Assembly (NCBI GenBank): GCA_029379385.1
Contig: CM055618.1
Coordinates: 4,784,134 to 4,848,133 of the forward strand
Length of the DNA stretch: 64,000 nucleotides
Reading direction: 5' to 3'
DNA from: Quillaja saponaria
Taxonomy: Eukaryota; Streptophyta; Magnoliopsida; Fabales; Quillajaceae
Below are positions 24,401-33,870 of the stretch, one piece after another. The notes under the pieces are model-generated. The model made no database searches, was not told the origin of the DNA, and saw nothing but the letters and a program-made list of their open reading frames with translations. A program made the translations under genes and the position numbers. Numbering within the stretch: position 1 is the first letter of the stretch; each line of letters opens with the position of its first letter.

Positions 24401-25329
24401 GATAATTTCTTATCCCCCGTAACCTTGCAAATGATGGAGGATATGAGAATCCAGTTTCTCAATTTATTATCAGACATAGGTTTTGTGGACAAGTCAAGGG
24501 GTGCCAATGTAAGCCTTTAACTTCAACTATTTTTTGAATTGCAGTAGTAATTCTTGTCTTCCCCTTTTCATTCTCTTTTTTGAAAGGGATTTGATTAATT
24601 TATGTATTTGGTGTAGGAACTTTTCCAGTTTTCAGTTAGTTGCTTTTGGTAATAGCATATGATTAAATTCTATCTCCATACATCATTTATGTGTTTGCAG
24701 GCTTACAACCAATACAACCACGACTTGGAGATGGTTTGTGCAATTCTCTGTGCTGGACTCTACCCTAACGTTGTACAGTGCAAAAGGAGAGGAAAACGGA
24801 CTGCATTCTACACTAAAGAAGTAGGAAAAGTTGACATTCATCCTTCATCTGTCAATGCGGGGGTCCATGTTTTCCCTTTGCCTTATATGGTATATAGTGA
24901 AAAGGTGAAGACAACTAGCATTTATATCAGAGACTCCACAAATATATCAGATTATGCGCTACTTCTATTTGGCGGTAACCTCATTCCTAGCAAAAACAAG
25001 GAGGGCATTGAGATGCTTGGTGGTTACCTTCATTTCTCTGCATCGAAGAGTGTCCTAGAGTTAATACAGGTAATGCTCCTCATTTTCGCCCCTCAATTTT
25101 GTGATTTCTCAGTGTTTAGCTACATGTCTTTTCTCCTCTTGTTCTAAACTGTTTTCGGGGAAAGTCAAAGCTATTTTTTGATAATGGGTCCTTGCAGAAA
25201 TTGCGTGGAGAACTTGACAAGCTTCTGAATAGGAAAATTGAAGAACCTGGATTAGACATCTCCACAGAGGGAAAGGGAGTAGTTGCTGCTGCTGTTGAGT
25301 TACTGCACAGTCAAAATATACGAGACTGA
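9494..25329 (+). CDS. DExH1: DExH-box ATP-dependent RNA helicase (DExH1-like), 16 exons, one frameshift
   Basis: SF2 DEAH/RHA helicase that would use ATP to remodel RNA or RNP. Exons: 9494-9664, 9903-10048, 11091-11190, 11276-11503, 11665-11760, 11987-12262, 12497-12701, 12782-12937, 14262-14354, 20374-20588, 23430-23589, 23665-23938, 24022-24214, 24322-24508, 24701-25069, 25198-25329 (3001 nt; 999 aa if one base is discounted, close to the ~1000 aa I recall for Arabidopsis DExH1). Domains: Gly/Arg-rich N-terminus (residues ~8-38), motif I GETGCGKT (253-260), Ia TQPRR (285-289), II DEIH (354-357), III SAT (386-388), [10 protein letters not shown] (615-622), then HA2 and OB-fold regions ([10 protein letters not shown] in exon 15). 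Exon phases join cleanly. Oddities: four bases (12623-12626) stand where one codon is expected, so the literal frame stops at 12653-12655 after ~391 residues; introns 8 and 10 begin with GC. The start is the first ATG before the conserved Gly/Arg tail. Either functional with a sequence error, or newly inactivated. Confidence 0.93.
10206..10690. mobile_element. MITE-like inverted-repeat element in intron 2
   Basis: The left end AGTGTGTTTGGAA..ATTATAGAATTCA (10206-10250) is matched in inverted orientation by TGAATTCTATTAGTTATAA..TTCCAAACACT (about 10650-10686). The interior is AT-rich and noncoding, with a pyrimidine-rich stretch at 10430-10550. The size (~480 bp), imperfect ~35-bp terminal inverted repeats and intronic position fit a nonautonomous DNA transposon. 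The target-site duplication is ambiguous, so the superfamily is left open. Confidence 0.5.
10755..10822. repeat. (GAATT)n pentanucleotide microsatellite
   Basis: About a dozen units of ATTGA/GAATT, interrupted by two AAATG variants, in intron 2 of the helicase gene. Confidence 0.9.
12623..12626 (+). other. Frame break (+1) in helicase exon 7
   Basis: The reading frame ..PDLR ends at 12622 and the expected [10 protein letters not shown] resumes at 12627 in a frame offset by one. Four bases, TGTC, occupy the place of a single codon for residue 382. Without correction, translation adds about ten foreign residues and stops at TGA 12653-12655, losing motif III and the whole second RecA, HA2 and OB-fold part. 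Confidence 0.9.
12938..14261 (+). other. Intron 8 with a GC donor
   Basis: Exon 8 ends ..TTTGAG and the intron begins GCATGC. It ends TTTCTCAG before GGTATTGATGTAGATG. The phase is 0 and the joined protein ([11 protein letters not shown]) matches the family. No in-phase GT donor preserves this match. The intron contains an exact 32-bp tandem duplication at 13580-13643. Confidence 0.75.
13580..13643. repeat. Exact 32-bp tandem duplication in intron 8
   Basis: A unit starting GTGATGAGTTGGGGGGAATA and ending AGTCAGTATT occurs at 13580-13611 and again at 13612-13643 with no difference. Confidence 0.95.
14355..20373 (+). other. Intron 9, 6 kb
   Basis: Donor CTG|GTATGT and acceptor TTTCAG|GTGGAGG; phase 0. 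The interior is noncoding. It holds an A27-type tract next to a T run (about 15050-15087), a stretch with repeated AAGTCCTA motifs (15236-15345) typical of a dispersed element, and a 178-bp tandem duplication at 18.53-18.89 kb. No intact element was recognised; insertions probably account for its length. Confidence 0.85.
18533..18886. repeat. Diverged tandem duplication, ~178-bp unit, in intron 9
   Basis: Segments beginning at 18533 and 18711 share CATTTGCATGTCxCTGAC, CTCTGTTG..GAACTTT, GTGGAGTTxGGTAxAATTGG, TTCTTTTGTAGAAATTCA, GATATGGC and ATGGACA(G/A)ATAAGCAAATG. They differ at roughly one position in eight, so the duplication is not recent. Confidence 0.85.
21361..21470 (+). repeat. Poly(A)-ended retroelement 3' tail (LINE/SINE type)
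   Basis: The run CTCTTGTGTACTGGGGG..GGCGGGTTTTAATGAATTTTTACCTAT followed by A12 has the form of the 3' end common to many plant LINE copies: a GTACTxGGG block, a GCC/GGC block, then TTTACCTAT before poly(A). It lies next to, and in the opposite orientation from, the LINE coding remnant, so it is probably a separate insertion. Confidence 0.5.
21480..22740 (-). pseudogene. LINE (non-LTR retrotransposon) reverse transcriptase fragment
   Basis: Reading the minus strand from 22740 downwards gives recognisable LINE RT blocks in order, with stops and shifts between them. They are: FVV-R near 22.67 kb; [17 protein letters not shown] near 22.5-22.57 kb (motif A, catalytic Asp present); VVVNESPA and LQGDSLLP near 22.4 kb (decayed motif B); a damaged stretch where the ADD motif should be; CFEAFTGMK near 22.17 kb; and [17 protein letters not shown] near 22.04-22.09 kb with [15 protein letters not shown] residues (thumb). 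Endonuclease and ORF1 are absent. It sits antisense in intron 10 of the helicase gene and cannot encode an active enzyme. Confidence 0.8.
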
Positions 25330-25860
25330 TATCTGCTATTCCAACTTAATACCATTCTGTAGGAATCCTGCCATTTTTCACCCTAAAGCTTTAATATCCT
25401 CATCCTCATGGGAAGTTGTGAGTTTTCTTACTAATTATTCTCGAGTGCTATCTGTAGTATTAGTTTTCACTAGGATTTATACTTTCCAACTTGCCATTGT
25501 CCTTTTGTATTTTAAGTTAGTGGTGTTTGCGGTTTATCCATGGTGGAAATACTTTAATCTGTGTTCAGGTTTTCCTATGATGAATACTATTTACAGTAGG
25601 ACTCCTGCCATTTTTCACCCTTTATGACCCTCATGGAAGATCTCAAACATTTACCTATAATCTGATGTCTTGTTTTATTTCATGGATAATTAAATTAAAA
25701 TTTTCATAATAATTCTTTTGGCAATATTTATCCTACTGTACGTGACTAATCAGTTGTGTTTTGTACCCAAAAATTGATTTGATATTTTTTTGGGGCTTTT
25801 GGTTCGTTATTATACTCATGTTTGATTCAAAATAATTAATTTGTATCTTAATAATTTGTC
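25330..25860 (+). other. Probable 3' UTR and downstream flank of the helicase gene
   Basis: AT-rich DNA after the stop codon. A ~45-bp segment (TAGGAATCCTGCCATTTTTCACCC, near 25360) recurs at 25598 with CTCATGG following both times. No unambiguous poly(A) signal can be chosen. Confidence 0.4.
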
Positions 25861-26573
25861 ATTTTGAGGAAAAAAGAAAAGAAAAAAAGAGTAAAGCTCC
25901 ATTGTCCCCCTCCCTCCATTTTTCAGAACTTTGGAACCATGGTAGAGCTCTATTGTACCGGTGCTCTGTCGTACTTCTCCATCATGCCTTCTCGTGTTCG
26001 GTTGTCGACGTTCTCTGAAATAATCTCTACTCTCTGTGTTTTCTCTGTTGTTTCTTGGACCTTTTCGTTGCTAGATGTTTTACTAAAATTTGACCCTTGA
26101 TTCAATGGATTGATCTGAGTAGAGATATTAACGTTAAACTAGAAGGATTTTAGAAAAATTCAGATATAAATAATATTTGAGAAAATATAGAGTTGATGAA
26201 GGCACTTGCGGAATTTGGGAAGTGAATGGAGGATATGAATTGGGCACTTGTGAGACCTGGGGAGGAGACACAAAAATTGAAGTCTAGGTAGAGGTAATTT
26301 TTAGCAGATTTGCACATTCTCTTTTCTAGATGCTTCACTAAAATTTAGCCTTTGATTGAAGGGATTGGCCAAATGTATATATGCTAGTTTTCATGGCATA
26401 CGTGCTATATGTGAATCATGTTTATGATATTTACGTATTTATTAATTAATAATTGATGCAAATATCAAGAATTATCTTTAATAATAACAAAAAAAAATAT
26501 TCATGTTAATGACATTAAACAAATAGATAAGTCTAATAAAAAATTAATTCATAATTAAAAAAAATTTGCACTC

Positions 26574-26609
<36 letters not shown>

Positions 26610-29600
26610 ATTCATAGAAAAAATCAATAGTCATAAAATAATTATAATTGTATTGATATTATAAAGTAAATTAAAATAAATAACATATTTGAAAAAAAAT
26701 AACAACTAAAATGTATCTATGTAACAGTAAAAATTTATAAGGGTACTTAAGAAAATAAATTTGCTTTCCCATAAAACACTTTTATATTCATAAAAAAAAA
26801 TATAGCAAAAAAATTAAATTCTTAAATTTATAATTATTTTTTAATTCTTAAGATGAAAAAAGATTCCTCTAAAAATATGCGATAATCAACTTTTTTAGTA
26901 GCATTTGTCCTACCCAGTCGAGCTTTCTTATAACGATTTCTATGGTTTTCGATCGAATTGGTCTTCTTTTCTATAGTAGTACATCTGATGAGTTCATCAT
27001 GCAATTTAAGTTTAAGCATCGGGCTTTTGAAAGCTATTTTTTGTAGGGATCTCCGATTGCCTTGTGTAACTATTGATCAATGACTTTAGCGCTAGGAGAT
27101 AAATTGCTATGAAAAGCGAACATTCATCTTAATTTCATTTTAAAACATCATGTAAATCTATTTATTGATGATTGCGGGATAAGATATTCACCTTCACCCT
27201 ATCATCCCTTCGAACACCCATACTCCCTCACTAAAAAGTTAAAACAACAATAACATAACTATTAAAACTATACTCTAATTATTTTTTTAGTTTATATATT
27301 ATTTAAAAAAAAATTAATTCATAAATTTGAGAAGATTTAAATAACATTATAATTATTCAAAAATTATTAAATAAAAAAAATTGAGAAATTCAATCTTAAT
27401 TACATTGACATATAATTATTAATTTTTTTTAATCAATTAAAATTTAAAGCAATAATATTATAATAGTAAAATTTATACTTTTAATATTTCTTCTCATAGT
27501 ATTTAAAAAAAAATTATTTCATAAATTTGAGAACAAATAAAAAATTATGATCAGTTATTAAGAACTTATTAAACAAAAGAAAAAATTGAGAAATTTAATA
27601 TTGAGAAGAATTAATAAAATAAATAAATAAATTATTAGTTCTATTACAATTACAATCCTATTGATATTAAATTGAAGAAAAAAAACATAGTAGTCTATTT
27701 GAAGTAAAATAACAACTAAAAGTAACTATGTAATAATAACAAGTCATAAGGGTATTTAAGAAAATAAAAAATTTATAATATTAAGTTACTTTTATATATA
27801 ATATAGATGTGTATGAAATAACACATTTTCCTCCCATTGTATCTTTTTTCTCACTATATCTTTGTTTTATAGGGAAAAAAAAAAAATTTAACTTAAGCAA
27901 AGATAATTTATTCATGTGAGGGTCATAAATGTTTTATGTTTCTAAAGTTTCATGTCTATGTTGCTTTTTTGGGGATTTACTACTTAATTCTTTTTAAGTT
28001 TTAGCAATTTATATATATGAAAAATTAGGGTTATTGTTCCATATCAACCCTTCTTTGCATCAGCCTTAGTAAATGTGTGATCTTATAATATGTTGGGTTA
28101 GGTTCTAATGATCTGAGATAATAGCGCTCTCTCTTTCTGCTAACATGATTATCATTTTATTAACTTATTCTTGATTGCATATCATATGAATGACAAAAAG
28201 GAAACCTGTAGTGAAATTCTAAATGGACATTGTTTATCCATTGTTTATGAGTACATATCATTGTATTTTTGTTGAATTGTTATTTGGGTTTAGAGACTTA
28301 CGAATATACCTAATTTTACTCTAACAAATAAATTATTTTCTCCAAATTTTTTTTTTAAAAACTTTTTTTACTTATATTAGTCCAATATGGATTTTCTCCA
28401 TTCTTTGTATATAGAGGTAAAGACAATTGGTGAAGGCTACCTAATTTATTTTTTTTAGAGTTTTTTTTTTTCTTTATTACGCCACAGGCTACGAAAGGGA
28501 TCTTAGAGATGATGATATTACTTTATGATTTATTGTCTGGCTTACGGAGATCGATGTCAACAATATATATGTTATGCTCGGTATATGTAAGATGCACATA
28601 TTATATATTATTTATTTTATTTTATTAAGGTTTTAAGATTTATATAAAAAAGTTATTTATATTTTTAAGAATATAATATAATTAAAAGGGTTTTTTTTTT
28701 TTTTTTTTTTTGCCCATCAGGTATGCTAAAGTCATTTGTTAAGATTTTATAAATTAAAGTTTGTAATATTTATTACAATAGTTAAACATGATTCCAGTAA
28801 TAATTAATACATAAATTATTATTTATGAAAAATTTTAAGTTCTAAAACTATATTTATTGTAGTTTAACAAGTACTATTAGAGAACTTGTTAGAAAAATCC
28901 CTTATTAAAAACAAATTAAATACCAGAAAATTTTCACAGCTGTTGCAAACTTTGCTTCGAGAAAAACAAAGAAAAGCTGAGATATATTGAGAGCTTGCAA
29001 AACAGAGAGAAAGCTAAATTTATTCTTTTAATCCTGTGTTCACAGAGTTAAAAATATTTAATTGATTTTTAAAAATTTTAAAAATAAAATGTAAACATAT
29101 AGACTTGTAACTTTTGCTAAAAATTTATAGGGGAGTGCAATATCGTGAAAAGTTTTCACTCTCATACTATTTCGTGAAACCTCATGCTAGTTCAGTGCAA
29201 TTTACTCTTAATAAAAATTAGTTAGTAACCATGTTAGAAGATGCTTGGGGTTTTTAATTAGGCTCATGAGAATAATTAATGATTCAAGCTCGAGTATGAG
29301 TCTAGGTTCTATGCTTTTAACAATGACAAAGCTGAAATCTTAATTAAAAATGCAGATATAAAAGTAAGAAAATTTCTTGAACTTAAGCTTTTGATCGGTT
29401 GGGAGACTCCATTCCTTTAGTATGTATTCAACATATTAGGTCACAAGCTCTCTCGATCCTAAGTTTCAAGTTTTAAAATCATATTTATTGTAGTTAACTA
29501 GTGTCCTTAAGGAACTTGTTTGAAAAAAATCTTATTATAAAAGTATTATTGATTTTATTTTTATTATTTGACTTTATATCTTTTTGTATTGTATTAAATC

Positions 29601-30300
29601 CAATATATATTCAATTTTGATTAGATTGTTGTAAAAATGATATTTCAAATTATTTATTTATTTTGAGTTTCAATAGTGTGGTTAAAAGATGAATTAAATA
29701 TAAATTTTATGAAAGTAAATTATCTTTTTATTTTTTATTTTTTATTTTTTTATTGGTGTTTTTGAATTTTATTTTTTATTTAAAATCCAGCGAATGATTT
29801 ATTTAAGTTCTTAAATAATGAGCTTGTAAGAATAGTTATAGATATGTTATTTCGTTTATTAGGTCTAAGATTTAATATCATAGCCTGTATTTTATATATA
29901 CATTTTTTCTTGTTGTATGAACCCTAAATATTCTATTTTGATTGAATTGTTGTAGAAAATGGTACTTTAAATTATATATTTTTTTATTGGTATTTTTGGA
30001 TTTTTAAATAAAATGGTTTTATGTGTAAAAGTGTAAGTAATTAATCTTTTGTTTTTCTTATTTCAGTTAAGATTTAAATATATGCATATGACGTATCAGC
30101 AGCACTATTCTCCTAATTAACAAAATTGTTGATTTTATTTTTATTAGTTAATTTGATTTGTTGTTGTTGTTGTTATATGAACCCTATGTATTCTATTTTG
30201 ATTGAATTTCTATAGAAATAGTATTTTAAATTATTTATGTCATAACTTGGTATTGTAATGTTTTGGTTGTAGAGTGTAATTTGTTTAGTTTAAAAAGGAA
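25861..30300. other. AT-rich intergenic block with diverged duplications
   Basis: No gene recognised. Direct duplications are visible: 26063-26120 versus 26319-26370 (TTTACTAAAATTTGACCCTTGATT type); 26620-26800 versus 27640-27810 (AATAACAACTAAAA..TAACTATGTAA..GGGTATTTAAGAAAATAAA); 27300-27410 versus 27500-27605 (AAAAATTAATTCATAAATTTGAGAA); 28820-28915 versus 29465-29540; and 29925-29990 versus 30175-30240 (TATGAACCCTA..TTCTATTTTGATTGAAT). A (TA)n run lies at 26577-26607 and a T20-type run at 28690-28711. The pattern fits decayed nonautonomous elements. Confidence 0.6.
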
Positions 30301-30540
30301 AAAAAAAAAGGCGCTAAGGAAGGCGAGAAAAATGAAAATAAAAGGAGGAAAAGAAAAGAATAAATAATATAATCAAGTCAAGTCAATTGTTATAAAGTAG
30401 TGGTGGATTTTTTTTTTGGATATATATATAATATTTTATGTTTGTCTACTTTAATTTATTTTGGTTATGTATTCCTTGTATAACTAGGACTTACTTAAAA
30501 CATCACTAAAAGTATCACTACGATATGGGCTATGACAATC

Positions 30541-30720
30541 TCCCTTCTTAAAAGAAATTTGTCCCTGAATTTCAACAACAAATGATATTGATGAATTGCT
30601 TATCTAAAGCAGTCAAATAGATACACATTTTGTTACTTCATTGCAATTTCAAGTTCCCACGTAGCTTCGATTTTCGATCGAAGTTTACGGACTTATTTAC
30701 AAGAGTACTTTAAAGAAACA
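30541..30720 (-). pseudogene. Gypsy pol C-terminal stub, left arm
   Basis: Minus-strand translation gives ..IEATWELEIAMK then a stop, the typical EATWE block at the C-terminus of plant Ty3/gypsy polyproteins. The polypurine tract and LTR follow. The reverse transcriptase and integrase core are missing. Confidence 0.7.
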
Positions 30721-30899
30721 AATTCGACAAATAAATTTGCCAACAAAGTCTCTGCTATTAAAGAAATCTCAAAAGGTTCAGATGCCCTTTTTATACAGAA
30801 GACAAAATATGAAAATGTAAAGGAAGACATATCCTTAGGATCAAATAATATTCTAATAGTAATTAAATAGAAAGCAACCTACCTGGCACTACTGCCTTA

Positions 30900-31210
30900 G
30901 AAACTTGATCATCCTACATAGTTAAAGCATGTATACGGGCTTTGACTCCTACCAATAGATGGCAAACCTCTAGAAGAAGTACCATGATCTCCCTGAGATT
31001 TAGCAGGATTGGTAAGCAATGGAGGTCCACCCTACACTGAATAAGATGTTTGAGCGGAAGAGAACCGTTTAACCATCATCAGATAATCTTGAATATAATG
31101 GTCTATAACACCACACTTGAAACACACACCTGACACCCTTCGACATTGCCCTAGATGCCTGTTACCACAAGTAGGGCATACAAGAATTTTTGAAGCTCAA
31201 GGACTACTAG
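30900..31210 (-). pseudogene. Gypsy gag zinc-knuckle fragment
   Basis: Minus-strand translation reads CPTCGNRHLGQC followed by CFKCGVIDHYIQDY, the cysteine-rich stretch and CCHC knuckle of plant gypsy gag; the last Cys is changed to Tyr. It lies in the spacer of the inverted repeat, directly next to a pol C-terminal stub in the same orientation, so nearly all of pol has been deleted. Confidence 0.75.
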
Positions 31211-31379
31211 ATGATGCCACTTGTAATTGACTCATAATAATATTTGATCACGTCTTCCTTAATATTTTCATATTTTGCCTTTTGTGTAAAAAGGGCATAT
31301 GAACCTTTTGAGATTTTTTTAACAGTAGAGACTCCATTAGGAAACTTATTTGTGCCAGTTTGTTTCTTTAGAGTACTCT

Positions 31380-31540
31380 CGTACACAAGTCCGTAAACTT
31401 CGATAAAAAATCGAAGCTACGTGGGAACCCAAAGTTGCAATGAAGTAACAAAATATGTATCTATTTGACTAATTTAGATAAGTGATTCATCTATATCATT
31501 TGTTGTTGAAATTTAGAACTAATTTCTTTTAAGGGGGAGA
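31380..31540 (+). pseudogene. Gypsy pol C-terminal stub and polypurine tract, right arm
   Basis: Plus-strand translation gives IEATWEPKVAMK then a stop, near 31416-31460. The polypurine tract AAGGGGGAGA (31531-31540) comes directly before the LTR start at 31542. Confidence 0.75.
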
Positions 31541-31541
31541 T

Positions 31542-33870
31542 TGTCATAACCCGGTATCGTAGTGATATGTTTTAGTGATGTTTTAAGTAATTCCTAGTTA
31601 TACAGGGAAATCAATACATAACCAAAATAAATTAAAGTAGACAAACATATAATATATATAAATTTTTTGTCCCCCCACTACTTTATAACCATTGACTTAA
31701 CTTGATTATATTATTTATTCTTTTCTTTTCCTCCTTTTATTTTCATTTTTCTTGCCTTCCTTAGCTGAATTTTTACCCCTGTTTGTATTTCTTTTACACT
31801 ACCTTTACTCATTTGCTCTAGAAAATTCTGGTATTCTTTCACACCACTAACCATGAGAATTATTTTCTTTTCCCCTTTGTTTGTGTGTGACTTTCATAGG
31901 TTAAGCTCCTTTCTTATCCTAGTGGCCGTGAGATATGGTTGGAATAATAAGCTTCAAGTTCTTGGTGGCGTGCTCTATTTTGCTTTTCTTGCTTGGTCCG
32001 TAAGGTTCTTGTTGGCCAAGGAAGTCTAGTCTTCCTTCTTGGTGGGTGAGTTTTGTTTTCCTTGCTTGTATTGTGCATGTGTGTGAGCTTGGAGAAGCCA
32101 TAAAGTTGCTGCCTTTTGTATTGCAGCCAACGTTCCCTTGTTTTGGGCAATAATTAAATTGCCTTCCTTTCCTTCTTTATTCAGCTGGTTGGTGGGCTAT
32201 TTGGGGGGTTGTGTAGCAAGGTAGCAAGGTTAAGAAGGCTGTAGCAAACGGTTTCACTTTAAGCAGCACACCTCCTTCACGGCAACAGCTAGGGTGCTTG
32301 TAAAGGGTGTGGGCTGATTATGAATTTTAAATGTTTTGCTAGTTTAATTGCTTTAAATTGGTGGAATTATTGTTGGTTAATGTTGTGATTGAGGGGTTAA
32401 ATGAAATTGAATTAAGGACATTGAACAAAGAGCAATAAAGTGGTAGTTAAAGGATGAATTGGTAAAAGGAAAGTTTGAATTAAGTAGGTTTGTTATTGGG
32501 AATATATGTAATTCAACTCTTTTCGTTTTTGTTTGATGATAATTAGATGTAGGGTTTATGTAGTATAAACAAAAGTGTGAGAATAAAAACTTGAGAGTAA
32601 GTAACATGGAAGTTTAGAGAGAGTAGGCATTGAAATTTTAGGATTCAAGCTTTTAGTTGCTTTGATTAGCCAAATTAAGTTTCAAGATTAATGTTTTGAA
32701 TATAAGAATTTTATTGATTTCTTGGTGTATGTATATATATACATACACATGAATTAAAATAAATCATGCCCTTAAGATGTTTGATAAAAAACTTAAAAGA
32801 AACTAGTTGTCACATAATGACTATAACTTAGTATTTTCAAACTTTTGTGGTTGGGGATTATTTGAATGAGAATAGAAAGTCTAAGAACAAAGAGTAAAAA
32901 ATTATTAGTTAAGTGGTTAAGGGAAGAGGAATTTTGGAACTTGGTTGGATTGATATTGGAAATTCATAACTCAAGCTCTTGATTAATTTTAAACAATTAA
33001 ACTTAGCATGAATTCAAAGCTTGGATTGTGAGTAATGTTGAATTGAGGGATTATTGTTGATTTCTTGGTATGTTTGTGTATAATATAGACATACATGAAA
33101 CAAAATTAAAGTTGTCATCAAGGTATTTGTTAAAATGCCTAAGAGGAGTTGGTTTCCAAGAAATGCATGAAAATTGATATCTAAGTTTTAGTAATTAGAG
33201 GATTATAATTATGAAGTTTATAAACTAAGTAATATTTGAAAATATGATTTTCAGCTTTGGAACATATTATTGAGCCAACGACACATGTAGATTTAAGAAG
33301 GAGTGACAAGCGAGAACTGTAATATTGTGAGTGGAAAACGATATCCTTTGGTTGCTAGTGTGTACTGCGTATGTGTTTATGTGTATATATATATATATAT
33401 ATTTCTCAAATATGGATATTTAGTGACTTGATTGAATTAAGCGATGATAATACTATGTTGTTAATATTAGTTTTGTTGTATTATGTATTTAAATTTTATT
33501 TGTGTTTGATAAGGGTCAATGAAATTATTTTTACATAAGAAATAGAATCCGGGTGCACCTAGGATACATTTGCTTTGTTTATTTGATATTTGATTAAAAA
33601 TATTTGAGTAATTCAGCTCTGGGGATAGATATGTGAGTAGTATATATTTTTGGTGTGTGGGAGCAAAATTGTCCCGGGGAGGATGTGTATTTGGTGTGCA
33701 GGTGTTGAGTTACTCAAATTGGCCCTTTGAGTGCTTTGAATGCTTTGATTGATTTATTTTTATAATGTATTAAATGAATTGTGTTTGTTTAATTTTACAT
33801 TTTCTATATTTACGTACATGTGGAATTTAATTGTTTTGAAATTCATGTTTGTGATACCTCAATAGTTTAA
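31542..33870 (+). repeat. Gypsy-type LTR, copy 2 (3'-truncated)
   Basis: Begins TGTCATAACCCGG right after a polypurine tract, so it is the 3' LTR of the right-arm element. It shares family landmarks: CTTCCTTAG and TTGGTGGGCT-type pyrimidine-rich 5' part, GAGCCAACGACACATGTAGA near 33.28 kb, GGTGCACCTAGGATAC near 33.55 kb, and GAGTTACTCAAATTGGCCCTTTGAG near 33.71 kb. The canonical 3' end is missing; sequence of a second LTR copy follows from about 33.87 kb. Confidence 0.65.

Larger units (their letters stand above)
30301..31780. repeat. Large inverted repeat made of two gypsy 3' ends
   Basis: The left arm (~30301-30830) and right arm (~31255-31780) are reverse complements with moderate divergence. 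Each arm reads, inward to outward: a pol C-terminal stub (IEATWE), a polypurine tract (AAGAAGGGAGA or AAGGGGGAGA), then the LTR start (TGTCATAGCCC at 30537 on the minus strand; TGTCATAACCCGG at 31542 on the plus strand). The ~420-bp spacer holds a gag fragment on the minus strand. The two elements therefore point away from each other with their 5' parts deleted. Confidence 0.85.
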
